Positions 25,545 to 38,060 of a stretch of DNA of 64,000 nt are shown here, one piece after another. Under the pieces are notes generated by a model that was not told the origin of the DNA, did no database searches, and saw only the letters and a program-made list of their open reading frames with translations. The position numbers and the translations under genes were made by a program. This DNA is from Trematomus loennbergii (Eukaryota > Chordata > Actinopteri > Perciformes > Nototheniidae), in assembly GCA_012861695.1 (NCBI GenBank), contig JAAOOA010000056.1:7522707-7586706 (forward strand), written 5' to 3'. The stretch's first letter is position 1. Every line of letters begins with the position of its first letter.

Positions 25545-25836
25545 TTAAAGGTCCCCAATTATACAGTTTTTCATTACTTTATTATTATAAGTCTCAGATA
25601 TATAGAAAACATGTCTCTGAAGTGTTTGGCTGAAATACCAAACAGATCATTGCAGCATCCCATAATCCCCTCTGTTTCAGCCCTGTTTCAAAAGTGCTGA
25701 TTCTGTTACTTTAGATGAAAATAAGGAGCCACTCCACTGAGAGATATTTGGTTAAAAAGAATGTTCTTACATCATTACATGTTTATATAGAAAAAGACAG
25801 GGAAAAGTGGATTTTGCATAATAGGTGACCTTTTAA
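25545..25836 (+). mobile_element. MITE of the AAAGGTCC family
   Basis: It begins TTAAAGGTCCCCAATTATAC and ends GCATAATAGGTGACCTTTTAA, so its termini are inverted. An internal block (ACCAAACAGATCATTGCAGC and onward) is present in reverse complement at about 40180-40215, inside the copy at 39962-40293. Confidence 0.75.
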
Positions 25837-27240
25837 TGTGAATATTAACAGAGATACTTAGTAGGACGTACTTTGGCTACAAAGCAAAGATTGTTTGTTG
25901 ACATTGACAGTCATTGGAATTCCATTCACATCAAAAGCTGTTCAGCAGATTTGAGGAAATAATGAATGCTTTCAGTGCATCATATTAGGAGTCCTTGAAC
26001 CTCAGTAGATTTTCTTTGATTTCTCCATCAAGCTTCAGATCGAAATGATGCTCATTTAACAAGATTTTTTATTTTCTCTTTGAACACAATCAATTGGTGG
26101 ACTACTCCAAGGAATTATGGCGTGATATGAACAGCTTTTTTCCTCCGCAAAGGAAGTCACATTTATTTTAGTTTTTCCTTTATGTAAGAAGAAGGAAAAA
26201 CTACTCTCTTAGTTTTCATGAACTTGAGTGAAGGGGGTTAGCATGGGACAAGGAAAACCCCAGTACATTTAGAAAAGCGGATCAGATTTACGTAGAAGCA
26301 TTACTTCTCCCTTTTGTTTACGTCCCAAAACATTTACTTTGTGCTTAATTCATATGGTCTCGGAATAATCATGTTATTGAGTTTCCTTAATAGGAAAATG
26401 TTTCATGATGGAAGAAACAATCCTAGAGTCTGCAAAGTTTTGAACATGTTATGCAGAGTTGATGTAAAAAAAAAAATACAAGTGAATACGTCTCTAAGCT
26501 CATGAATGCACCAACATCAGAAGAACGAGGCCCAACTTCAGAAATGAGACCTTCCATGGAGCATGTGGCCATTCAGAACATTCCTCTCGTCCATTTTCAT
26601 ACTGCAGGTATGCTAAAAATGTAAACCATTTATTATGTCCTGTCCTGTAGTCCAGGAATTTATCACAGTATCGCTTTCATTTATTACTTTATTATTTATT
26701 ATTGAACAAGCATGTCAGAAATTCCGTAAAGTTAGCATTTATATTGAATCAGCTTCTACTTTTTTCCACAGTTGTGTTTTATCATTTCCTATTATTTACA
26801 AACAGTGTACAGTTAAAAAACATCAGTATATAGAACTCAGTGATATATTATGTAATGATTAATATTGCTACTTTTAGCATTACAAATGCCCAACTATTTA
26901 CCTTAACAATATTAAGTTAGCAATATTTTTTTTTCGTACATTTCTTTATGATTCTGGTGCAATAGGTGGTATCCAAAACAGTGTTAAGGATATACAATAC
27001 ATTCCACTATACAGCAAGAAAACTAAAGCCAAAATGAGACGGAACAAAACTATATAAAATATTATGGTGTATCTTACAGTATGTCAGTAACTGATGCGTA
27101 ACTTGGTACATTTGCTTAGGAATTAGAGAGTTGTTACATCTTATATGTTTGATGTTCATGGATGGTTTTTGTAAAGCAGCAGGCTCATTCTGGGTATTAC
27201 TGCAAGGATCTGGGTGTGGCACTACACAAAACACACACAC
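25837..27240 (+). other. plec: AT-rich intronic stretch
   Basis: No exon or named repeat was found. An acceptor-donor juxtaposition at 26606/26607 (CATACTGCAG then GTATGC) has a poor pyrimidine tract. Confidence 0.4.
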
Positions 27241-27333
27241 ACATACATACATACATACATACAGACATACATACATACATACATACATACATACACACAC
27301 ACACACTCAGACACACACTCAGACACACACTCA
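27241..27333. repeat. (ATAC)n and CACACTCAGA simple repeats
   Basis: About 55 bp of tetranucleotide ATAC repeats run into CA repeats and three copies of a decamer like ACACACTCAG. A 181-codon open frame through it is a repeat artefact followed by T-rich sequence. Confidence 0.95.
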
Positions 27334-27966
27334 CACAAACCAACACTGTGTTGTTTTTTCTATATCTTTTGCTGTTTTGTTTGAGAATAACTTTTTACCA
27401 ACCTTGATTCCTCATAATGTGAACCTTTGCACATTCCTTGGACGATTTTGCACATTTATCAGATTTCTTTTTTATATTATTCAAATCTTTTTTTCATATT
27501 TTAATTTGAATGTTATTCTAAGGCTTTCAGTTTCAATCAGATATTTAATAGTGGTTTCTTCCCTCTTTTGTTTATGCAGCTTTCACTTTAAGATATTGTA
27601 CATATTTTTGCAGTATTTTTATTGTTTTCTTTCTATCCTAATTTGTGTTCTTTATTTTCTTTTGAATTTCATTTGACCTTATGTGTTTTCAGTATGTTAT
27701 GCGGCAGTACACACTTTCTTTGAACAGGAAAACCTACTTAGCAATCAGCCTGATTCTTATTCTAATGCCATCCTGTTATATGGAGTTTAGTGATTAATAG
27801 GAAATCCACTTTATTTCATGATTGGCTGGTTTGTGTCCAGTGAGCGGCTGAGTTTGTTTTGCAGTATTGGACTGAAAAGCCAGTTTTAGGTGAAAGAGGA
27901 GGTGTAGGAAGAGTAGGAGGGGCAGAGGGAGGAGCTTTGCACTGTGCTGATGTCTGCACACACACA
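27334..27966 (+). other. plec: T-rich stretch then probable promoter side of the 1e-like exon
   Basis: The first 350 bases are T-rich with no coding signal. From about 27890 the sequence turns purine-rich (GAGGAGGTG, GGAGGGGCAGAGGG), plausibly the proximal promoter or leader of the next exon. No TATA box is evident. Confidence 0.4.
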
Positions 27967-28233
27967 ATGTTTGTGTGCACATGGTGTATCACAGGAACCA
28001 AAACAGAGCAGAGCCCCGGTCAGCACAGGAGGAAAGTGACCAAAGAGAGACAGAAAAGACTTGGCAGTACACTTGAGACACAGGAATCTACTTGGACAAG
28101 GCGTCCATTCTTCAGCTGGAAAGGAAGGAGGCAATACTTTTTGAAGCTTCAACATCAACATTACCTGTCACCATTCTTCACAAGGAGGCCAGAAAGAAGT
28201 GACAATGACCACCCCCAGGTCTATCCAAAATGA
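27967..28233 (+). CDS. Possible overlapping upstream ORF before the 1e-like start
   Basis: ATG at 27967 opens an 88-codon frame, different from that of plectin, that ends at 28231-28233. It therefore overlaps the 1e-like ATG by 29 nt. It matters only if the transcript starts upstream of 27967. Its product resembles nothing known. Confidence 0.25.
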   Translation: MFVCTWCITGTKTEQSPGQHRRKVTKERQKRLGSTLETQESTWTRRPFFSWKGRRQYFLKLQHQHYLSPFFTRRPERSDNDHPQVYPK

Positions 28234-28250
28234 GATCACTTCTCTCAAAG
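28205..28250 (+). CDS. plec: Plectin alternative first coding exon, 1e-like
   Basis: The 15-residue peptide MTTPRSIQNEITSLK is followed by one G and a GT donor (GTATTT) at 28251. It closely resembles the mammalian plectin 1e start as I remember it (MDPSRAIQNEISSLK), with SIQNEI.SLK shared. The phase (one base carried over) is the one needed to rebuild Asp with exon 2 and read into the actin-binding domain. The ATG context (GACAATGA) is fair. The donor lacks the usual purine at +4, so it may be weaker than those of the other first exons. A weak acceptor-like CTTCACAAG just upstream (28176-28184) leaves open an upstream leader exon. An overlapping uORF may lie in the leader. The isoform's tissue role cannot be read from sequence. 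Confidence 0.88.
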
Positions 28251-30462
28251 GTATTTACATTTTCTGCATCAGACTGAAACATTTAGCTGTGGGATCTACT
28301 GATATGAACAGGCTTAACTGCTGAGAATGAAAGGGACATTTTATGTGTTCTCTATAGGGAAGCAGACAGGGAGGAGTGTCCGACACAGGCATTGTTTGAA
28401 AAGCGGCGGAAGCCCAGATTATCCCCCCAGCTCAGACAGCTTTTACAATCCCTTTTCTTTTAAGCAGAAAAACAGAATTTAGGTGAAGATATAAAAGAGA
28501 ATGGGCTTTTGTTGCCTGCGTTAGTTGGTGTGTTTAGTTAATGTTGACTACCTTTGTGCTGTTGACACAAAATGAAGTTCCGAAGACACGCTGAAGTTTG
28601 AATGACGTACACTCACATTTGCCATGCAAAGCCAACCATGCAAATGTAAGCATTGTCTCGCCTCACCTAAAATTAGCAGTGAGGTTGTCACTTAATGAAT
28701 GGGAAGCCATGCTATTACTCATCTGTATGTCTATGCTAGCGTGTCTGTAAAAATGCAAGATATAGTATTTTGTTCACCATTCCATGCTTCATCACTCTGC
28801 ATGTTTCCATGGTTACGTCTTTTTTTAATATGTGACCTGTCAAGTTTTAAGAACAAGTTATGTGCCGGTCTTGCTCCATTCTCTGTCTGACAGTGGAATG
28901 CTAAGAATTTTTGATCACTAACCAACACTGTGAAGGGATGGTGCTTTGTTACACTGATGCCAGGGATGATCAGGAACATGATGACCACAGATAAAATAGG
29001 GTTGATAATGAAGGCAAGGCTTAATAAAGTGTCAGAGGTGGAACTATTATGTTGTATTAGCTGATAGGCCTATTGCAACAAGTAGTGGATACATGAGCAG
29101 AGTGCACAAACAGGCATTGGCAGACAAAGGGCAAAGCATTATAAATGGTATTATACTGTATGGCTATACAGGGTATTCATTTGCATTTTCTTCATGAAAA
29201 CATAACATAAAAGCCAAAATAAAGAGTAGAACCTAAGTTTAGGCTATGTATTTTTATACATTTATTTCCCTAACATTTTAGGACCTCCAAGATTGTTTAA
29301 GTTTAAATGTCTAATTCTGTTAAGGTAAATGGGTAACAACAGCAGTAAAATATAATGAATACTACTACTACTACTAATAATAATAATCATAAAATAATAA
29401 TGATGACAAAAATATGTAAAAGAATATAAATTAATCAGGAAGAGAGGCAATTTTAACATGGCTGTTTCAATGTTGTGCACTAAGGGCCATGAGTGACCGA
29501 CAACAAAAGATGCCCAAATGTGTTATGTTCAGAAATGCAACCAACTATCAATAGGATTATGAACTAAGCCCAAAATGAGCGTAAAAATCCAATAAAAGAC
29601 TTCCAAAATAAGTACTGATTGGATCCAAAGCTATGTAATGTGATCTGATGATATGATGCCACTCCCCAGCCCTTAGAGCTGTAGTGAGAGTGCTGGCTGT
29701 CAGGGTGAACTAATGGTGGAGGACAGAAGGAGTCATATTGATTTCCTGATGATAAATGAATGCTGACTTAACACATAGACCCCAGCTGCCACCCAATCAT
29801 GTTTATTTGAACCAGGATGTGTTCTCAATATGATTTTAATATTGAATTCTATTATGCATAATTAATTACCCTAGAAGAAGACGGTTTTATTAAGCAAGCT
29901 TCTAAGGTCTTATAAGTGTCCCGTAATAAATCTTGATGTTATTACAGCCGTGTCACAGTCTGACACTTCCTTAGACGTTGTGTGTGAGTCCTCACACATC
30001 TAGGCTAATGGGAAACTATTTATTAGATCTCACTACTGTGCAATAGTTGGACATGGAGCTTATTTGGAAAGCAGCTCTGTGTTTAAAGCTCATACATCAT
30101 AAACAGTATCATTAGATAATGCACAGAAGTAGGGTATGATTCCAGGAAGCTGTCAGATGTTCAGTGTGTAGAATGAATGTGTTCTCTCCGGCAGTCTCTC
30201 TCTGCCTCTCTGTGTCTCATCCAAGGATCAATTTCAGTCTCGGTTGCACTCCCTGAAGAGAGATCTGCAGACATATAAAATCCCTGTGGCCTTTCCATGT
30301 TTCACATCATGACGGATATCCGCAGACAGCTACCGTACTGCTACTGTCATCCTGTAATAATGCTAGGGAAAATAATGTTCAGCAGCTGGTTTAAGTATAG
30401 GAGAGAAAAAACACAGCCTTTCTGTTTTCATCTTTCTGTTTTGTCATGTAATGTATTGCTTG
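28251..30462 (+). other. plec: Intronic stretch
   Basis: No exon is supported. Trinucleotide runs (ACT)n and (AAT)n at 29356-29400 are minor simple repeats. Nothing else is recognised. Confidence 0.4.
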
Positions 30463-30470
30463 GTTCTGAC

Positions 30471-31330
30471 TAGGGATCTCCCGATCACCTTTTTTTTGCT
30501 CCCGATCTGATTCCGATCATTTGATTTTGACAATCTGCCGATATCGATTTTTCCCGATCCGATCTTTATGCAATGCATTAAGAGAACAAAAGGAGAAAAG
30601 CATTCAAGTTGTCCCTTAAACCCCACGTTCTCCACCACAGATAACGGCTGGTCATCCAACGCGATGAATTCAGCTATCTTGGCTGTTATTTTTTTGGCCT
30701 TTTCACTGTTTTGGGGCAGTTTCTCTTTCCTTTTAAAAGTCTCTGAAAGTGTTGGTTGTTTCAGTGCCGTTACCTGAGTGGCCGCTGTGTACTCGTTGTG
30801 TTGTTGTTGGTGTTTGTTTCTCAGGTGGCGTATTAGATTGGTCGTGTTGAACGTAGTTCTGTTCTTTCCACCACGCGGAACCTCCGCCTTGCAAACATTG
30901 CATCTGGCTGTTACACTGCCTTCGCTTTCAATGTTATAATACTTCCAAACTCCTGACATTTTCTCTGTCCCGAGTCACCAGCTGAACGTAGCCTCTCGTT
31001 AGCTTACTGCTACTATTAGACACTGCGCCCTGCCCACTCTGTTGCCAGATTTGAGAGAAATAAGCAACCAGGTCTATGAAAACAAGCCCAAAAGAAGCAA
31101 CACATACATGATGTTGTGTAATTTTAAACCAAACTAAGGCCTCAGGATGACTTTAAGACGTGAACATGGTCATTTTTGTTTTTTTAACATTAAATAAAAT
31201 AAGAAAAATATTTTATTAAAAAAAAAATAAAAAATTCCGATCCCCGATTTTTTTCTCCCGATTCCGATCTTTTGAAAATCACGTGATCGGCTCCGATCCC
31301 CGATCACGTGATCGGATCGGGACATCTCTA
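30471..31330 (-). mobile_element. Internally deleted hAT transposon with BED-finger fragment
   Basis: The termini TAGGGATCTCCCGATC and (reverse complement of the right end) TAGAGATGTCCCGATC match at 14 of 16. The exact 8-bp duplication GTTCTGAC lies at 30463-30470 and 31331-31338. The element is only 860 bp long. Its minus strand still carries the 5' part of a transposase gene. Subterminal GATCGG/CCGATC repeats are dense at both ends, as in transposase-binding regions of such elements. Confidence 0.95.
30605..30959 (-). pseudogene. hAT transposase N-terminal fragment (zf-BED)
   Basis: The frame starting at 30959 begins MSGVWKYYNIESEG and contains a BED zinc finger. It shows CNVC at about residues 21-24 and HLRNKH at about 45-50, in the spacing typical of ZBED and hAT transposases. 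The linker then reads IAEFIALDDQPLSVVENVGF, the conserved lead-in to the RNase-H-like catalytic region. The frame stops matching soon after (about 30605) and runs into terminal-repeat sequence, so the catalytic domain is deleted. It could bind DNA at most; it cannot transpose alone. Confidence 0.9.
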
Positions 31331-31727
31331 GTTCTGACGGGTCTGATCTTGCAAGTATTGTTGATAAAATGCATTCCATAGATGTGATTACATAAGAGGG
31401 TAGTTGGACGATGAAACAGGGTTGTGAGGTAGTTATCCTCTTACAGTCTTTTTACTATGTGCTATTGTGCGACTTTAGTTAGTTTGGAATGACCAAAGTC
31501 AAACAACTCGGTGTTCTGCACAGTAAAATTACTTTTTTTCTCAATGAAATCGATTGGTTTTAAAGAAAGAATAGATAAAGGCTGTTATGCCATTGTAAAA
31601 GGTCTCTGACAGCAAGGTACAGAGGTGTAAATATTCTAAATATAAAGCATTTAAACTGATATAGTTTTTTTTAAGGTGGCTAAAATAGATTTTACTGCAA
31701 AACATTGAATAACTGCTGTTTAGTTAA

Positions 31728-32608
31728 AGGTCCCATGTCATGGCCATTTCTACTGATCATAATTCCATGTTGAGGTATACTAAAATAGATTTATATTGTG
31801 CAATTTTCCAAACTCACATTGGTTTCTCATACAGCATCTCTGTAAAGTATGTGTATTCACCGGTATTCACTCTTTGTCCTAAACGGCTTGTTGGAGCTCC
31901 TGCCCCCCCCTCCCTGTGAGCCCAGTGTGCTCTGATTGGTCGGGACGTTGAGAGGCTCGTTGCTGCGATCTGCTGCGAGGAGCGGACAGGCTTCCGTGTC
32001 GGCGATACAGCGAGAACAAGCGAAACTCATCCTGAGCACACACAAACACTCACAGCCGAAGTAAAACCAATAAGTGTGGCTTGATATTGAGTAAGAAAAA
32101 GATTTATAACGCTGTGAGAATGGGTCTGCGGAGAGCATTTCTCCGCGATCCCAACTTAGCAGCCCGAAAAACGTTTATCCATTTAAACAGTCGTGGTAGA
32201 TACCTTGTTTGTTTTAAACATCATAAATACACAAACAACAATGAGTACTTACAGGTTGTGTACCCGAATCTCCCGCTGGTCCAAACAAAGTAGCAACAGC
32301 ATCGTTCTTCAGTGCCCTACGCTGTACATATCCGGCATGAATCGCTGAAAGGTTTGTGAAGCTTTGTTTCGTGAAATGCTGGCAGAGGGTGTGGCCTCTG
32401 GGTGTTCACACGTCACAGTACCCAGGAAGTAAACAATGGAAAATGAGAAATCTCCAACGAGGCGTTTTGGGCAGCATAGACTGTGTTAGAGTTGTACTCG
32501 CTACAGGGTACTTTGAGGGTTTTTGACTCTGCAGACGTTTACATGCATAAAAACCTTCATAACACACAAGGAGACGGGTAATAACCGGAAAAGCATGACA
32601 TGGGACCT
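31728..32608. mobile_element. TTAA-flanked MITE, piggyBac-like (881 bp)
   Basis: The ends AGGTCCCATGTCATG and CATGACATGGGACCT are perfect inverted copies over 15 bp. TTAA flanks both sides (31724-31727 and 32609-32612). TTAA targeting is the habit of the piggyBac superfamily, though no transposase remains to prove it. The interior includes a CCAAT-like GATTGGTCGGGACG and no meaningful open frame. Confidence 0.75.
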
Positions 32609-32612
32609 TTAA

Positions 32613-33754
32613 ATCATACATATTTTACAACTATTGAAAATCTTCTCTTTAGGTGTGCCATATGGCCAATCACGGTGAATATAATTGTATACACGCTAAC
32701 AGTATATTTGACTTTTTTTAAATATTCGATCGTTGGATAACCATTTGCGAGAAAAGCTATCAGGGTATAAATGTCATATTGCTGCAGGGTTTATACGGTC
32801 ATAGTGCTCATCTCTAACGTCTCTCAGTTTTTGCTAGCATATGTGATGAAGCTTGACTTAGCATGCTAATGCTAATTAACAAGCTTGGATAGAAAAGATG
32901 AAGCATCATAGTCTGACATTGAGGAATTCCTTGGAGAGGATATGGAGGCCTGAGAGGAAAATAATTATTTGGAGGGACCTTGAGTATTCCCGGAATTCTT
33001 TGCCATCCTAGTCCTTCAGCATTCTTTGTACTGTACACTCGATAATCAGAGGCAGAGGGAATTCCCTGACCAGGCATTCGGGAAGTTCCTATCTACATTC
33101 CCCTGTTTCTGTGCCAGAAATTGTCAGTCACTGACCTCCCTCACAGACTGCATCCCCATTTCCAATTTGTAGGGCATGCTTACGTAGTCTGTATTTCCTT
33201 CTGTCAGACTTCACTGCACCTCTGTTTCCTGACCATAACAATCTGAGGCAAAGGTGGCGTTCTGAACCGTTTGTCATGTCTGATGTTAGATAAACAGACA
33301 GTATGTTTTGTAGGTAGCCCAAGGCTAAGGCCTTAGTATCAGGGCCAGTAAACGGTCAAAGTTACTCTATTTTTAATAATTCCTATGATATATTACGAAC
33401 AGTTATTTTGTGTTTTACTACGAATGTCTAGCAACACAAGCGATCACTACATGAGAGCAAGCCCCAGCAGTGATGAACGTTTTTAGGTGACAAAGCTACA
33501 TGGTTAAGTTAAGTAAAAGGCCTCGGTGTTCTGGTTTGGGTCGGCATGAGTAGGTTTGAACTTCTACATCTAAGCAACAACACTTCTTTTTAGGTTAAGA
33601 AAATGATTGTTGTTTGGGTTGGTGTGTTTGTTAGACAACTGGCAAGTACGTAAGTTACACAAAAAATCAATGTTAAAATAGGTCAACCATGATTTTGGTT
33701 TACACGGGACAGAAACAGCTTTTTTCTTGGAGAACGTTTTTGACACCTCTATCC
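32613..33754 (+). other. plec: Intronic stretch, nothing recognised
   Basis: No exon or named repeat. Short open frames on both strands are uninformative. Confidence 0.4.
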
Positions 33755-34105
33755 ATCCGGAACACTTCCCTACTCAAATTCCATCCACCCCATCTCTTCC
33801 ATTTGCAAACCGCATCTGCCCTGACATCTTTTCTACACAAACACTGTTCACCACAAAATTCTTCCCTATGCAAACTCCATCAATAAGGACTCCATCCAAT
33901 ACAAACTCTTCCCTACGCAAACTTCATGCACCCTTTCCTCTTCCCTACGAGAACTACATCCACCCTGACATCTTCCCTACACAAGCGCAATCTACCCCGA
34001 TCTCTTCCCTACGCAAACTCCATCTACTCTGACATAATCCCTACACGAACTATATCTACCCGGACGTCTTCCCAAAGTGAATTACATCCTCCCAGACCGC
34101 TTTCC
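33755..34105 (+). repeat. Degenerate minisatellite, unit about 33 bp
   Basis: About ten diverged copies of a unit like CTTCCCTACRCAAACTCCAT followed by CYACCCTGACAT. Clear copies begin near 33766, 33870, 33914, 33948, 33978, 34006 and 34040. The period is close to a multiple of three, so open frames of 60-101 codons run through with repeating peptide motifs (DIFPTQ, SLRKLH). There is no start, splice or domain signal to call it coding. Confidence 0.75.
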
Positions 34106-35137
34106 TATATGTACTTTTTTAGGTGAAATTACTTCCAAAGAGGTAGCACTGCACGTCATGGCTCACAATAACATGGGTTGCAAAAAAATGTTGGTGCATT
34201 ACTTTTCAGTTATCATTAGAAACATTGAATAAGAACAGCCTGCAAAGCTTGATAAACATAATTTGAATTGGGAGTTTTCTAATCCTTCCTCTCGTTGTTT
34301 ACCTCAAAAGGATACATGGATTGTCACATCATCCTGAAATTACTGCGGATGTTTCTTTGCATTTTATGCCCCTCTTTAAACCCTGCAAGAAAATATGTAT
34401 ATCATTTTGTAGGGAACATGGAACACGGGGTCATCATTGGCCTTTAATGATATGATTTTTCCAATAATCACATGGTGTCGTGTCAGCATTTATAGGTCTG
34501 TGGGGACACTCTTTGAAGTCTCCCTCTGTGCCGCTGTCATGATGCATTCATGTGAACGACAAGCAGTGCCAGTAACAAACTGGCCGCTCACATTATCTCC
34601 TGTTTGCTGATTACAGAGAACACTGTTTGCATTCAGGACAGTTTCGGGCCTGTGTTTGCTGTCAGACATGAGGAGACGCCACACATGGCATAATGATGAA
34701 TGCGTACTGATTTGACAACAGAGTGAGAGGCAGTAAGTTCTCTGTGTGATTTCACCTTGCCCCTTGGCATTTCATACCACCGTGACAGGAGTGTCTGTGT
34801 ATGTGTGAGAGACAGACAATGCCTGCTGTCAGTTTTCATATAGTCATGATTGTCTCCTTGTTCAGTTTCTTGCCTCACTGCAGATTGAGATCAAAAGGGC
34901 TAGGATTGCAACTGTGTTACGCTCTACTACCAATTATTGTCATACGTGTTGCTGTTTTGGATCCTTGTCCACATTGATCTGAAGAATAAGAAAGCACAAA
35001 GAAAGGAAGGAAAAGTTGTAAGAGGCTTTTAAAGCGCAGGAAGTCTGCATCATCATGTACTGTACTTTAACAAAAAAAGTAAAATAACTTATTGTGCAGA
35101 ATGGCTAATTTCAGAATGAGTAGTACATTAAGGTTGC
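34106..35137 (+). other. plec: Intronic stretch, nothing recognised
   Basis: No exon or repeat is supported. Confidence 0.4.
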
Positions 35138-35500
35138 AGCTTTATTTTTTTATTTATTTATTTGACAGGGACAGTGCACATTGATTGACATTTCTGTAAA
35201 TGCGCCAGAGTTAGCCAACAGGCTATTTTTCATCTGCAGTCCCTGGACAGATGTTGAAAGTCATCCTAAAAAAAGAAATTCACTTCAAATGACAGGTAAA
35301 TACAATCAGTAAAACAACATTCAACATAGATGCTTATATTATGATAAAAGCATATATAAAAACATAAAAACTAAACTAAAATACATATTCACTAAGCAGA
35401 CAGATAGCAACAGGTCAAGGCACATGTACAAACAGAGCGTTGTAAAGTGCAGATTGTGTCAGTGTTGACAGAGCTGATTTTCCACTAACCATGTTTTTAA
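35138..35500 (-). repeat. LINE 3'-end fragment, minus orientation
   Basis: The plus strand reads TTTATTTATTTGACAGGGAC then AGTGCACATT, and a little later ATCTGCAGTCCCTGGACAG. On the minus strand this is the familiar fish LINE tail 'aatgtgcactgtccctgtcaaataaataaa'. Only the tail and some 3' untranslated sequence remain. Confidence 0.55.
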
Positions 35501-38060
35501 GTTAGATTTAAATAAACTGCAGGTGTTTTGTTCTCTAATCTTTACTGGTAAGACTAGAGGTAATTTGTTAATATACCGGGTATTTATTTCATCATAATGC
35601 ATTCATTGATTTATAGTTTGTTTAACCAATTTGAGTTCATAAATTAACTAAATAATGAAAAACTGTAGATCCTTAATACTAACTTAATGAGATGCTCCTA
35701 GGTATCTTCTGCTATTGCTTATCTGCATGAAATGGATATGTTTGCTTATTCAGTATTACAGTAGTCAGGACTTGGCTTCAGTTCTAAAGTAAGGCATGAT
35801 GTAGCTGGCCAAAGACATTTAGTCTTTGATCACAGACACAACCATCTGCCACAAATACCAAAAAAGGCAACAAACTGTATGACAAATGTTGGGTGTCAGA
35901 GGAATGGAATGAGACCAAAGGAAATGACAATACAATAATTTGGGAGGACAGTTCAATATTTGACTCTGAACTTGAAGGAATGATCAACCCTTGCACTTTG
36001 AACTTTAAGTGTGAAGATAAGTCATTATAAAGTTTGGGCGTGACTGTGCATCCTTGTGTTTGTGTTTCCCACGGTTGGCTGGTAGCAGAGGCCAATAACT
36101 CTTAAACTAAACCAGCTTTGAGTTCAGACAGGAAGTGATTCATTCACTGACCAATCTTTGTTTATTTGAATTTCTTTAACACAAACAATGCAAAATTAAC
36201 AAATGACTTAAAGTTTGATGTTACATTGGTGAATACATTTCTTAAACTGAAATCAACACTGAAGTAAAGGAAGTTCAATTTTAAAGTACTTTCAAATGGT
36301 AACAAATGCTTAAATATATAGATTTCCTGTGTTTATCTTTTACATCAAACAACAGTATCATTGGGTTTTGAACTGACAAAACTATATTTTTTGGGAATTT
36401 GAAAAACTGGAATGGACATTTTTTTTCACCTAACCATCGTTTCGTCATTCAATCGGCCACTTGTTATAAAAATATTATAAGAACCTTTAAAGGAAAACAG
36501 TTTCTCTTGCTTTGTGACATTAGATTGGGCCAAAATGATTAAAAATGATTTTGAAAAGTCCTCTTTGAACAGAGAAAGTGGTCATTAAGTTTGGGGTCTA
36601 ATACACACATTTGTCCACTCAGATAAAGTTGTATTCATTAACAATGACTGAACATCTTTATGAACCCCACCCAGATATTTGCACACTTTTTTTATGTACG
36701 GGAGTCTGTTGATTTTAAAACTGTAAAGTGCAGTTGGCTTATGTGTGGTCTATAATAAAAGGTAGGGCACGGCAATGGTGTGTGTGAAACTTGTTATTGT
36801 TTACTTGTGTAATAGTTCTTCCTCCTATTTTTCCTGGAGGTCCACCACATGGGAATTACATCAAATTCCTATTATTTTTTCTGTGTCAGGCTTTATCTGG
36901 TATGTTACAGCTGTACTACAACAACACTGGGGTTTAAAACTTGTATACAAGGAGGTACATATTGATATAATTGAATGTACAGAAAATGTCAACATTTTCA
37001 TTGTTATTTCTTTCATCGGGGGGCTCTCGATGTATCTGCTTTCACACCGTCTTCAGTCCCTTAAGAAATTCGTGCACAATTAAATACATTCCTGTGACAT
37101 CCTCACATCCCTGCTAGGAAATGCATCATGGGTAGTTTCCCTTCTCTGCTATTTTTGGTGATAGTGAGACCCAGGGGAAAGACCTTATAGTACAGTCATG
37201 CTGAACAACAGCTGTGAATTGACTTGGTGTCTCCCTAATCATAATGGAACGCTGAAAAAGTGAAAACTGTGTGAGCCTGTAGGTATGGGCTATTCCCTTA
37301 CAGTCCCAAAAGCATGTGAGTGGAGTGAAAACACATGTTCCTGTCGCACAGTATCAGTAAAAGCTGAAGAAGAAGAACATTTTAATTGGTGTCTGTATTG
37401 GATGTTTCTTAATCCTGTAGAATTGAATATTTTGGCCAATTAGGGTCAGCAAAACAAGCTTTAAACAAAGCATTGACATAATTAGCATATATTACATATC
37501 CATAGGCACACATACAACAATATGTTTTTTCTGGAGTCTTGTTTCTGGTGGGGGCGTTTACAGCGTGGCCTCTAACACCAAACGGCCCGTCGTATCCCTA
37601 TTTTAGGCACTCCAGCCACGGATGTCCGACTGCTAGGATAGCAGAACGGTGTGTGTAGTGTAGTAGGTGTTGGTGGGCTGGTAGAACCCCAGAGCAGTAT
37701 CTAAACTGCCCCTGGAGGAGAATCCCTCTGTTAATGGGAGACTCCCTGGTAATTAGGGCAGCTTCAGAACCCACAGTCCCTAACCCCACCCTCTCTTGAT
37801 CCCCAAATATATCAATCAAAACAATGCAAATGTAATATCAAACATTACAGCAGTGACATCACCAGCCAGAGTTAAAATATTTAATATCACAGCACTGATA
37901 TTACCACATCAGCAGAGCATATATCATATTTCAACATTAAAAACCACCTCAACCACAGTAACCAATGTGAAACTATAGTTTAACCTTAGCAGAGTTTCTA
38001 TTCCCCTTAAACAATTTAAAATCCAAATTATCAACTAATGTCAGCCTTTTCCAAGGAAGG
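35501..38060 (+). other. plec: AT-rich intronic stretch
   Basis: No coding exon was found. The open frame at 36775-37083 (102 codons, hydrophobic) has no recognisable domain or splice context. Confidence 0.4.

Noticed and set aside
27131..27676. Open frame of 181 codons on the + strand
   Set aside because: It runs through ATAC and CA simple repeats and then T-rich sequence. The hydrophobic tail reflects base composition, and there is no domain or conservation signal.
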